64,000 nt of DNA from an uncultured Roseibium sp. (GTDB taxonomy: Bacteria > Pseudomonadota > Alphaproteobacteria > Rhizobiales > Stappiaceae). Within the stretch, counting starts at the first letter, position 1. Each line of letters opens with the position of its first letter. Made by a program: the position numbers and the translations under genes. The notes below the pieces were generated by a model. That model saw only the letters and a program-made list of their open reading frames with translations. It did no database searches and had not been told where the DNA came from. Shown piece by piece: positions 57,890-64,000 of this stretch. The stretch covers positions 3,410,001 through 3,474,000 of the forward strand of contig NZ_OY780958.1 of the NCBI RefSeq assembly GCF_963675985.1, in the 5' to 3' direction.

Positions 57890-58909
57890 TCAACGCTTGA
57901 ACGTCCGCGACCGTTTGATCTCGCGAATAAGGCCGATCAGACGGTCCTCGCCTTCGATTTTCATCGTCACGTTCAAAACGGCAGACCGCGAGGCCAGCCA
58001 GCGGAAAATCTCGTGTCGGGCGGTCTTCAGCCGGACCATGTCCTTCGATGTGGTCACCAACTGAAACCCCTCGGCCTCTGCCTTCGTCAGCAAGGCCTGG
58101 GCTTCCTTTTCGGTAAATCCATGGTGGTCGGCAAAAGCACGGGTTTCAGCGACATCCAGCCCCAGTCTTTCCAGAGTGGCGAAAAATTTTCGCGGCCGCC
58201 CGATCCCGGCATAGGCCAGCAGGGAAACTTCCCGCAGCAACTCCGTGTCGTCGGCTTCAAGGGATGCGGTGCAGATTGGCAATCCCTTGCGGGAAGCGAG
58301 ATGAACGGCCTGCCGCGCCGCCTCGCCTTCGCCCACGACCACGAGGACATCGGTCTTGAGGATTTGCGTGTTCACCGGAGCGCGCAAGGGGCCTGCCGGA
58401 AGACAGTGTCCGTTTCCAAGACCGGTCTCGGCATCCACCAGGACGATGCTCAGATCCTTGTGCAGCGCGGGATTCTGAAAGCCGTCATCCATGAGGATGA
58501 TATCGGCATCGAGACCACCGATCAGCCTTGCGCCGGCAACCCGGTCGGCTGAAATGACCGTCGGCGCCTGCCGGGCCAGCAGCAGCGCTTCATCGCCGAC
58601 GGTCGCCGCATCATGCTCGAACGCATCGACAACCAGCGGCCCCTCTTCCGAACCACCGTAGCCGCGCAGCAGAAAGGCAGGCTTGTAGCCTTCCGCTTTC
58701 AGGCGCTCCGCCAGCCGAAGACTGAACGGCGTCTTGCCGGCACCTCCGACGACAAAGTTACCAATGCAGATGACTGGCACCGAGGCTCGGCCTTGCGGAT
58801 CTTGCAGCATCCGTTGCCCGGCAATGCGTCCGTAGATGAGGGATGGCAGGAAAAGAACTAGCGCCTGCCAACTGAAACCCCGCCACCAGAAATCAGGCGC
58901 ATGTTTCAT
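57890..58909 (-). CDS. lpxK: Tetraacyldisaccharide 4'-kinase
   Basis: A 339-residue membrane-associated kinase that phosphorylates the lipid A disaccharide at the 4' position. The Walker A motif is VGGAGKTPFSLRLAERL near residue 55, with ILMDDGFQNPALHKDLSIVL as the DDGxQ catalytic/ Walker-B block. The N-terminal FSWQALVLFLPSLIYGRIAG anchors it to the inner membrane. It overlaps waaA by 4 bp at the end of a leftward operon. Acting after lipid A disaccharide formation and near Kdo transfer, its position beside waaA is functionally coherent. Confidence 0.97.
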   Translation of the reverse strand: MKHAPDFWWRGFSWQALVLFLPSLIYGRIAGQRMLQDPQGRASVPVICIGNFVVGGAGKTPFSLRLAERLKAEGYKPAFLLRGYGGSEEGPLVVDAFEHDAATVGDEALLLARQAPTVISADRVAGARLIGGLDADIILMDDGFQNPALHKDLSIVLVDAETGLGNGHCLPAGPLRAPVNTQILKTDVLVVVGEGEAARQAVHLASRKGLPICTASLEADDTELLREVSLLAYAGIGRPRKFFATLERLGLDVAETRAFADHHGFTEKEAQALLTKAEAEGFQLVTTSKDMVRLKTARHEIFRWLASRSAVLNVTMKIEGEDRLIGLIREIKRSRTFKR

Positions 58910-60213
58910 CCCGCAACTCCATCCCCGGAGGGCCGGACCGCCCTCGCAACAAGGGGTTCCAGATATTCCAGGGTCTGTTTCAGCGCACCGCGCCCGCTTT
59001 CGACAATTTCCGCGGCCTGTGCCACCTGCCGTTCCCGCTCCTCATCGCCCGTTTGCAGCGCCAGAACCGCCTCGGCCAGCATTGCCGGATCATCAACCCT
59101 TTTGGCCGCCTCCCCCGCCCAGAGGGATTTGTAGATCGCATGCGCATTGGCCACGTTCGGGCCAGAGAGAATGGCTGCACCGAAGCTTGCCGCCTCCAGT
59201 GGGTTATGTCCACCGACATCGGCGTAAGAGCCACCGAGAAACGCGATCGGCGCCAACCGGTAAAACAGCGCCATTTCTCCAAGCGTATCCCCCAGATAGA
59301 CTTGGGTTTCAGCTTCGGGCAGTTCTTTCCGGCTGCGCCGGGCCAGTGAATAGCCCTGCGCTTCGATCGTCTCTTCGATCGCGTCGGCGCGCACCGGGTG
59401 TCTCGGAACCAGAATCAGGAGGCAATCGGGCAGTCTGTCCAGGAGTGTGCGGTGCGCCCGCAGGACAATTTCCTCCTCGCCCGGATGGGTCAGCGCCGCC
59501 AGCCAGACGGGCCGGGCGCCGATCGCCGCCCTCAACCGATCCACTTGCGTATGATCCGCCTCCTTCGGACGGGCATCGAATTTCAGGTTGCCGGGGCAGA
59601 TCACATCGCGACATCCCAGTGTTTTCAGCCGTTCGGCATCCGCAGGCGTTTGCGCGAGCGCGATATCCAGACAGCCGAAGAGATAAGCCGCTGCTGCGCG
59701 CAAGCGCGACCAGCCCTTGAAGCTGCGGTCGGACATGCGGCCGTTGATCAGAATGAAGGGAATTTGCCGTTCATGAATTGCAACGAAAACCCCCGGCCAG
59801 ATCTCCGATTCCACGGTCATGGCCATATCCGGCCGCCAGTGGTCGAGAAAGGCGCGGACGAAACCGGGGCTGTCGAAGGGCACGAACTGGTGAAGAGCGC
59901 GGTCGGGTAACCTTGCCGCAGCCAATTCGGCCGAGGTTCGGGTGACCGTGGTCAGAACGACGAAGACCCCGCGATAGCTGAGGGCTTCAATCAGCGGCAA
60001 GACCGAGTTCGTCTCGCCGACGCTGGCGGCGTGGATCCAGATCACCGGACCGGCCGGGCGGTCAATGGCGGACCGACCCCATTTCTCGTTTCCCCTTGCC
60101 GGATCGTCCTTGCCCGCCCGGCATCGCACCAGGTGCACAAGCCGGTACAGGGGGGCTGCAAGCCTTGAGACGGCCAGATAAAGCGTCACCAGCAAGGGCC
60201 GGGCTTCAGCCAT
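58906..60213 (-). CDS. waaA: Kdo transferase (3-deoxy-D-manno-octulosonic-acid transferase)
   Basis: A 435-residue GT30 glycosyltransferase adding Kdo to lipid IVA at the inner membrane. AGPVIWIHAASVGETNSVLPLI is the strongly conserved N-terminal block with the catalytic Glu. WPGVFVAIHERQIPFILINGRMSD and the C-terminal APIAFLGGSYADVGGHNPLEA, which binds CMP-Kdo, are also typical. The ATG at 60213 is favoured by GGGCGGAGCG upstream; ATG at 60234 would overlap the acyltransferase gene by 29 bp. It overlaps lpxK by 4 bp. Confidence 0.96.
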   Translation of the reverse strand: MAEARPLLVTLYLAVSRLAAPLYRLVHLVRCRAGKDDPARGNEKWGRSAIDRPAGPVIWIHAASVGETNSVLPLIEALSYRGVFVVLTTVTRTSAELAAARLPDRALHQFVPFDSPGFVRAFLDHWRPDMAMTVESEIWPGVFVAIHERQIPFILINGRMSDRSFKGWSRLRAAAAYLFGCLDIALAQTPADAERLKTLGCRDVICPGNLKFDARPKEADHTQVDRLRAAIGARPVWLAALTHPGEEEIVLRAHRTLLDRLPDCLLILVPRHPVRADAIEETIEAQGYSLARRSRKELPEAETQVYLGDTLGEMALFYRLAPIAFLGGSYADVGGHNPLEAASFGAAILSGPNVANAHAIYKSLWAGEAAKRVDDPAMLAEAVLALQTGDEERERQVAQAAEIVESGRGALKQTLEYLEPLVARAVRPSGDGVAG

Positions 60214-60904
60214 CGCTCCGCCCGACGAGCTCATAGGCCCGCTTCGTTATCTCGGAAAGCCGGTCCTCGACCACTTTCCGGGCTTCTTCGATCTGTTCGT
60301 CATCGGCGCCGGCGGGAACAAAAATCGGTTCGCCGATCGCAATCGCCCCCCTGCCGAAGGGCAGATTGATGCTTGCCTTGTCCCAGGTGTTCAGCTCGAT
60401 GCTGCGACTGGTCGCAACTGCCACGGGCACAATCGGGCGGCCGGAATGTTTGGCGAGCTGCACGATCCCCGCCCCGGCGATCCGCGCCGGCCCCTTCGGC
60501 ACGTCGGCCGTCAGGGCGACGAGGTTCCCCTCGTTAAGAGCGCGCATGGCCTCTATAAAGCCACGCAGACCGCCGCGCTTCTTGATCTGATGCTTCTTTT
60601 GACTTCCGGATGCTCGGATCAGCCCGATTCCCAGCTTCCGGACCGCGACCGCATTGACCTCCCCATCCGCCGATCTTGAAATCATCACCTTCGCGGGCCA
60701 GTCCGCCGGCCGACTGAAAGGCATCATGAAATGTTGTCCATGCCACATGGCCACCAGAAAGGGGCGTTCCGGATAGAGGCGTTCATAGATATCCGGCGGA
60801 TCGACAACAAACCGGTTGGTCCGATAGACGAATTTCAGGTAGCCAGCCATCAGGGAGCCAATCGCCTTCAGAATAGCAGGATGGCGACCGTATTTCTTTA
60901 GCAT
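60206..60904 (-). CDS. Lysophospholipid acyltransferase family protein (DUF374)
   Basis: A 232-residue protein with the acyltransferase-like fold of the DUF374 family. MWHGQHFMMPFSR near residue 53 provides the HX4-type catalytic histidine region, and ALTADVPKGPARIAGAGIVQ the substrate loop typical of these proteins. It lies between the DUF4170 gene and waaA with an 8-bp overlap to waaA, so it is expected to act in lipid A or envelope phospholipid metabolism, but the exact acyl transfer is not known. The N-terminus is basic, consistent with membrane association. Confidence 0.9.
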   Translation of the reverse strand: MLKKYGRHPAILKAIGSLMAGYLKFVYRTNRFVVDPPDIYERLYPERPFLVAMWHGQHFMMPFSRPADWPAKVMISRSADGEVNAVAVRKLGIGLIRASGSQKKHQIKKRGGLRGFIEAMRALNEGNLVALTADVPKGPARIAGAGIVQLAKHSGRPIVPVAVATSRSIELNTWDKASINLPFGRGAIAIGEPIFVPAGADDEQIEEARKVVEDRLSEITKRAYELVGRSDG

Positions 60905-60939
60905 CTTTTCAGAAGTCCAAACGGGCCTTGCTCAGGTCC

Positions 60940-61179
60940 TCAGGCAGTTGCTTCGGGATCCAGCAGCCGGTGCATGTGGACGATGAAATAGCGCATATGC
61001 GCATTGTCGACGGTGGCCTGGGCCTTTGCCTTCCAGGCCTCGTAGGCCTTGGCGTAGTTCGGGTAGATACCGACGATATCCAGATCCTCAAGATCCCGGA
61101 ACGTCAAACCTTCCGGACTTTCCAGTTCGCCACCGAACACGAGATGCAGGAGCTGTTTGGAAGATTCGGTTTCGCTCAT
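60940..61179 (-). CDS. DUF4170 domain-containing protein
   Basis: A 79-residue soluble protein typical of the DUF4170 family: LLHLVFGGELESPEGLTFRD, DIVGIYPNYAKAYEAWKAKA and HMRYFIVHMHRLLDPE. The family is restricted mainly to alphaproteobacteria and is regularly found in this lpxK/waaA operon. Its function is unknown; the repeated placement among lipid A genes suggests an accessory or regulatory role. It is 34 nt after cysQ and 35 nt before the acyltransferase. Confidence 0.93.
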   Translation of the reverse strand: MSETESSKQLLHLVFGGELESPEGLTFRDLEDLDIVGIYPNYAKAYEAWKAKAQATVDNAHMRYFIVHMHRLLDPEATA

Positions 61180-61213
61180 TGTTCAAATCCCGCTGCTTGG
61201 AACACCGTACCGG

Positions 61214-62011
61214 CTATTGGCCGACGGCTGCTGAGATGATATCGCAAACGGGCCGGACAAGGCGCTGTGGCGCCGCTATCAGGCCCGGGTGCCGGGTGCT
61301 GGCCTTGTTGTAGGTGACCCCGTTCCCGTCAAGGTCGGTCAACCTGCCGCCCGCTTCCTGCACCAAAAGATCGGCAGCCGCAAGATCCCAATCGCTCGGA
61401 CCGCTGCGCGCCGCGGCAACTTCGACCCGTCCCGCGGCCACGAGAGCGATCCTGTAGGCCAGCGACCGGACGTTCGGCATGCGTTCGAACCCGGCGCTCA
61501 AAATATCATCGTTCGCCACGATCGAATGCGGACCGGACAGGCGCGCGCCCTCGACAGAACCATGGCCGGAAACGGTAATCTTCTCGCCATTCAACCGGGC
61601 GCCACGGGTCGCAACGGCCGAGAACAGTTCCCGGCGAACGGGACAATAGACCACACCGGCCACCGGCCGGCCGTGATCGACAACCGCCAGCGCCACCGTC
61701 CATTCATCGCCTCCGGCCAGAAAAGCGCGTGTCCCGTCGATCGGATCGACGATGAAGGTTCTCGGACAGGCGAGACGCTCCTTGTCGTCGACCGCTTCCT
61801 CCGACAGCCAGCCGTAGTCGGGCCGGGCCGTGCGCAGCACTTCCGCAAGGTAGCCGTCGACCGCCATATCGGCCTCGGAAACCGGCGACTTGTTGTCCTT
61901 GAACCAGGTCCTCGGATCGCCGCCGAAAAAGGAAAGTGCGATATCACCGGCCTGCCTCGCCGCATCTTCCAGCAAGGCGAGATCGTCCAGGTTCGGATCA
62001 GTCTCCGGCAA
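61214..62011 (-). CDS. cysQ: 3'(2'),5'-bisphosphate nucleotidase / inositol monophosphatase-family protein (CysQ-like)
   Basis: A 265-residue Mg2+-dependent phosphatase of the IMPase superfamily. Metal-binding blocks are visible: the Glu in YGWLSEEAVDD, DPIDGTRAFLAGGDEWTVAL with the D-P-x-D-G-T motif, and SDWDLAAADLLVQEAGG with the last Asp. In the CysQ group it removes the 3'-phosphate from PAP, a by-product of sulfate assimilation; inositol phosphatase activity is an alternative. It overlaps pmbA by 14 bp and is the second gene of the leftward operon. Confidence 0.88.
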   Translation of the reverse strand: MPETDPNLDDLALLEDAARQAGDIALSFFGGDPRTWFKDNKSPVSEADMAVDGYLAEVLRTARPDYGWLSEEAVDDKERLACPRTFIVDPIDGTRAFLAGGDEWTVALAVVDHGRPVAGVVYCPVRRELFSAVATRGARLNGEKITVSGHGSVEGARLSGPHSIVANDDILSAGFERMPNVRSLAYRIALVAAGRVEVAAARSGPSDWDLAAADLLVQEAGGRLTDLDGNGVTYNKASTRHPGLIAAPQRLVRPVCDIISAAVGQ

Positions 62012-63341
62012 GGGCCAGTCCTTCTATCAGGATCGACGGGCTCGCCACCGAATAGCGCGCATCAAGGTCGCTCGCCGGCACCAGCCGGGCAAACATGTCC
62101 TTCAGATTGCCCGCGATGGTAATCTCGCTGACCGCCTGGACCGGTTCACCGTTCTCGAACCAGAAGCCGGCAGCTCCGCGTGAATAGTCGCCGGTCACGC
62201 CGTTGACCCCGTGCCCGATCAAATCGGTCACCAGCAGGCCTTCTCCGACCTCCTTCATCATTTCCTCCGGAGACTTCGCACCGGGGTTGAGCGTCAGGTT
62301 GGTCGGACCGGGCGCCGTACCGGAGCCGCCGCGATGGGCGCGTCCATTTGGCTCAAGTCCCAATTCTCTGGCCGAAGCACTGTCCAGGAACCAGTGCTTC
62401 AAAGTCCCGTCGTCGATCATGTTCAGAACGTTCGCTCCCGTCCCCTCGCCGTCGAAAGGCCGGGTCGCCGCCCCTCTCGGCTTGAAGGGATCATCGACGA
62501 TGGTGATCCCCGGCGCAAAGATCCGCTCGCCCATCTTGTCGCGCAGGAAGCTGGAGCCTCGCGCTACAGACGCGCCGTTGATCGCCCCGCCCAGATGCCC
62601 GAGCAGACTGCGCGCGGCGCGTGATTCATAAAGAACGTTGGTGGTTCGGGTCGACACCTTTCGCGGATTGAGCCGGCGCACCGCCCGTTCGCCTGCCCGC
62701 CGGCCGATGTCGGCCGGGTTTTCCATGTCTTCGAAAAACGTGCGGTAATCGTAGTCGTAGTCGCGCTCCATCCCGGTGCCCTCACCGGCGACCGCCGTCA
62801 TCGATAGACCATAACGCGATGTCAGGTAGGCGCCGGAGAAGCCGTGGCTCGTTGCCAAAACGACACCGGCAAGGCGCGTGGACGCGCCGGCCCCACCCGA
62901 CTTGGTCACACCTGCGACCGCAAGCCCCGCTTCCTCCGCTTCACGAGCCAGGTCCGTGAGGGCGCTGGCGTCCAGTTCCCTGGTATCCAGCATTTCCAGC
63001 TCGGGAAGGCTGGTCAGCAGCCGTTTCTGATCGGCCAGCCCGGCAAAGGGGTCTTCCGGTGCGACCCTGGCCATGGCGACGGCCCGTTCCGCCAGCCCTT
63101 GCGGGTCGTCTATCGTGTTTGCCGACACGGAAGCGGTGCGTTTGCCGACGAAAACCCGAAGGGTCACGTCATCCCCTTCCGCACGATCGGTTTCCTCGAC
63201 CTTGCCGTCACGCACATCGACTGAAAGTGAAACACCGGTAATCGCGACCGCGTCGCACGCATCCGCTCCGGCTTTCTTTGCGGCCTCCAACAGGCGCGCC
63301 GCCCGGCTTTCCAGTTCGCTCTGGTCAATCATGTCTGACAT
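61998..63341 (-). CDS. pmbA: TldD/PmbA family protein (TldE subunit)
   Basis: A 447-residue protein of the TldE/PmbA type, the non-zinc partner of TldD in a heterodimeric protease. VDVRDGKVEETDRAEGDDVTLRV and the C-terminal GDYSRGAAGFWFENGEPVQAV are signature blocks. It lacks the HExxxH motif that TldD has, as expected for the partner subunit. It begins a leftward operon with cysQ, DUF4170, DUF374, waaA and lpxK. tldD itself lies just past the end of that operon, in the same direction but separated by the MarR locus. Confidence 0.95.
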   Translation of the reverse strand: MSDMIDQSELESRAARLLEAAKKAGADACDAVAITGVSLSVDVRDGKVEETDRAEGDDVTLRVFVGKRTASVSANTIDDPQGLAERAVAMARVAPEDPFAGLADQKRLLTSLPELEMLDTRELDASALTDLAREAEEAGLAVAGVTKSGGAGASTRLAGVVLATSHGFSGAYLTSRYGLSMTAVAGEGTGMERDYDYDYRTFFEDMENPADIGRRAGERAVRRLNPRKVSTRTTNVLYESRAARSLLGHLGGAINGASVARGSSFLRDKMGERIFAPGITIVDDPFKPRGAATRPFDGEGTGANVLNMIDDGTLKHWFLDSASARELGLEPNGRAHRGGSGTAPGPTNLTLNPGAKSPEEMMKEVGEGLLVTDLIGHGVNGVTGDYSRGAAGFWFENGEPVQAVSEITIAGNLKDMFARLVPASDLDARYSVASPSILIEGLALAGD

Positions 63342-63572
63342 GGATCTCGGTTCTCCTGATTGCGGGATTGTTTAGGACGATGTCCTGCCAAGGGCAAGGA
63401 GCGGTGACAAACACCAGGGTTCACAAAACATGAATACAACAGTGAGAATTCAGTAACCCTCTTGAAAATCAGACTTTTTTAACTGTGCCTGTTAAGCTGA
63501 TCGGCACACCATGCTGCTAGATTGACCTCATTCGCGAGACCAGAAACATAACAGGTCCGACGGAGAGGCAAA

Positions 63573-64000
63573 TTGGGACGTCAAACAGTATATGAGGCGG
63601 CCACCGACGCCGGGGCGAGTACGGGCTATCCGCTCGACCCCGGCCGTTTTCCGCTGACATTTCAAGGCAAGGCCGGCACGTTTTCGGGCAACGATAACGA
63701 TGTCCGGACCGTCGAAGTCAATCTTGATCGGGAACGTGCATTGATAAACCCCATCGCCTGCGATGCATCGCTCGGCACCGTGGTTCCCGTGAAAGCATTC
63801 GATGGCGTTATGGTCCAGGTCGCTCCGGCCGATCAAAACGGAACCGTCTGCGCGAAACTCATCCTCAAACATCCCGACGAAGGCCTTTCGATTCTGTTGG
63901 CTGAAACGGCAAAGCCGGAAGAACTCGCGGCGATCTGGCCCGCCTGGTCGAAATCGCTCGGCCTGCCGATGCTGGTCTGCGACCTGGGCGGCAAGGTCAA
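63573..64000 (+). CDS. DUF6101 family protein (cut by window edge)
   Basis: A rightward gene starts with TTG at 63573 behind CGGAGAGGCAAA and runs off the window, giving ~142 codons. The product begins MGRQTVYEAATDAGASTGYP and has RTVEVNLDRERALINPIACD, PVKAFDGVMVQVAP and LLAETAKPEELAAIWPAWSK, which fit the DUF6101 family known from Hyphomicrobiales. It appears soluble and cytoplasmic. No function is known. Its promoter would lie in the ~230-bp AT-richer gap after pmbA. Confidence 0.82.
   Translation, partial: MGRQTVYEAATDAGASTGYPLDPGRFPLTFQGKAGTFSGNDNDVRTVEVNLDRERALINPIACDASLGTVVPVKAFDGVMVQVAPADQNGTVCAKLILKHPDEGLSILLAETAKPEELAAIWPAWSKSLGLPMLVCDLGGKV

Noticed and set aside
63470..63510. TTAA...TTAA pair before the DUF6101 gene
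   Set aside because: Spacing is 9 bases rather than the 7 needed for a CtrA site.
1..64000. CRISPR array, prophage, tRNA or rRNA genes
   Set aside because: No regular spaced repeats, phage structural genes or tRNA/rRNA-like sequences were recognised in the gaps by eye; a tRNAscan/Infernal run would settle this.

Overview
The window looks like a chromosomal segment of a GC-rich marine alphaproteobacterium of the Hyphomicrobiales, most like the Stappiaceae (Roseibium/Labrenzia/Stappia). The reasons are a CcrM cell-cycle methyltransferase, DUF2093, DUF4170, DUF6101 and DUF983 proteins, the ctaC-ctaD-ctaB-small ORF-ctaG-ctaE-DUF983-SURF1 order, an lpxK-waaA-DUF374 cluster, and alphaproteobacterial extragenic palindromic repeats. 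The taxon is an inference from gene content. I saw no rRNA, tRNA, CRISPR array, transposase or phage gene.

Layout. 1-0.5 kb: edge of a gene with a PIN-like N-terminus, then AT-richer non-coding DNA. 0.5-2.7 kb: AraC regulator divergent from a secreted metallo-beta-lactamase-fold hydrolase. 2.8-7.9 kb: an accessory uptake/catabolism cluster (RutB-like cysteine hydrolase, NMT1/SsuA-type ABC importer, TauE/SafE exporter, GntR-FCD regulator) whose promoters share a sequence motif. 8-12.1 kb: MarR-FUSC pair and AMP nucleosidase. 12.5-17.6 kb: TagA-like glycosylase, ccrM, a cold-shock gene with a long AT-rich leader, several very small genes and a DUF4166 operon. 17.7-20.4 kb: tyrS, a hemerythrin-like gene followed by a 40-codon ORF, and a MarR regulator. 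20.7-25.2 kb: TRAP binding protein, thiolase and aryl/acyl-CoA synthetase, probably aromatic acid uptake and activation. 25.5-26.1 kb: an AT-richer orphan gene. 26.4-31.7 kb: glycine-cleavage operon gcvT-gcvH-osmC-gcvPA-gcvPB behind a tandem glycine riboswitch.

31.8-45 kb: housekeeping genes. ispH-thrB-rnhA-lipid kinase run rightward. GNAT-EAL/GGDEF and thrC-M16 peptidase run leftward. A 269-bp MITE-like element sits just upstream of thrC. Then come yqgE, a DsbD-N-domain protein and a 1-Cys peroxiredoxin. 45.1-51.9 kb: complete aa3-type cytochrome c oxidase operon read leftward, with a perfect FNR/FixK-type box upstream. 52.4-54.8 kb: IalB-like protein and a KefB-type antiporter. 54.9-57.9 kb: tldD, DUF2093, and a divergent membrane protein/MarR pair around two palindromes. 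57.9-63.3 kb: envelope operon pmbA-cysQ-DUF4170-DUF374-waaA-lpxK. The right edge cuts a DUF6101 gene.

The most useful leads are the conserved operators in the GntR cluster, the FNR box over the oxidase operon, the MITE next to thrC, the shared motif linking the TRAP and CoA-ligase promoters, the small ORF after the hemerythrin gene, and the structured non-coding element near 15.7 kb. I did not find a convincing completely new multi-gene system.
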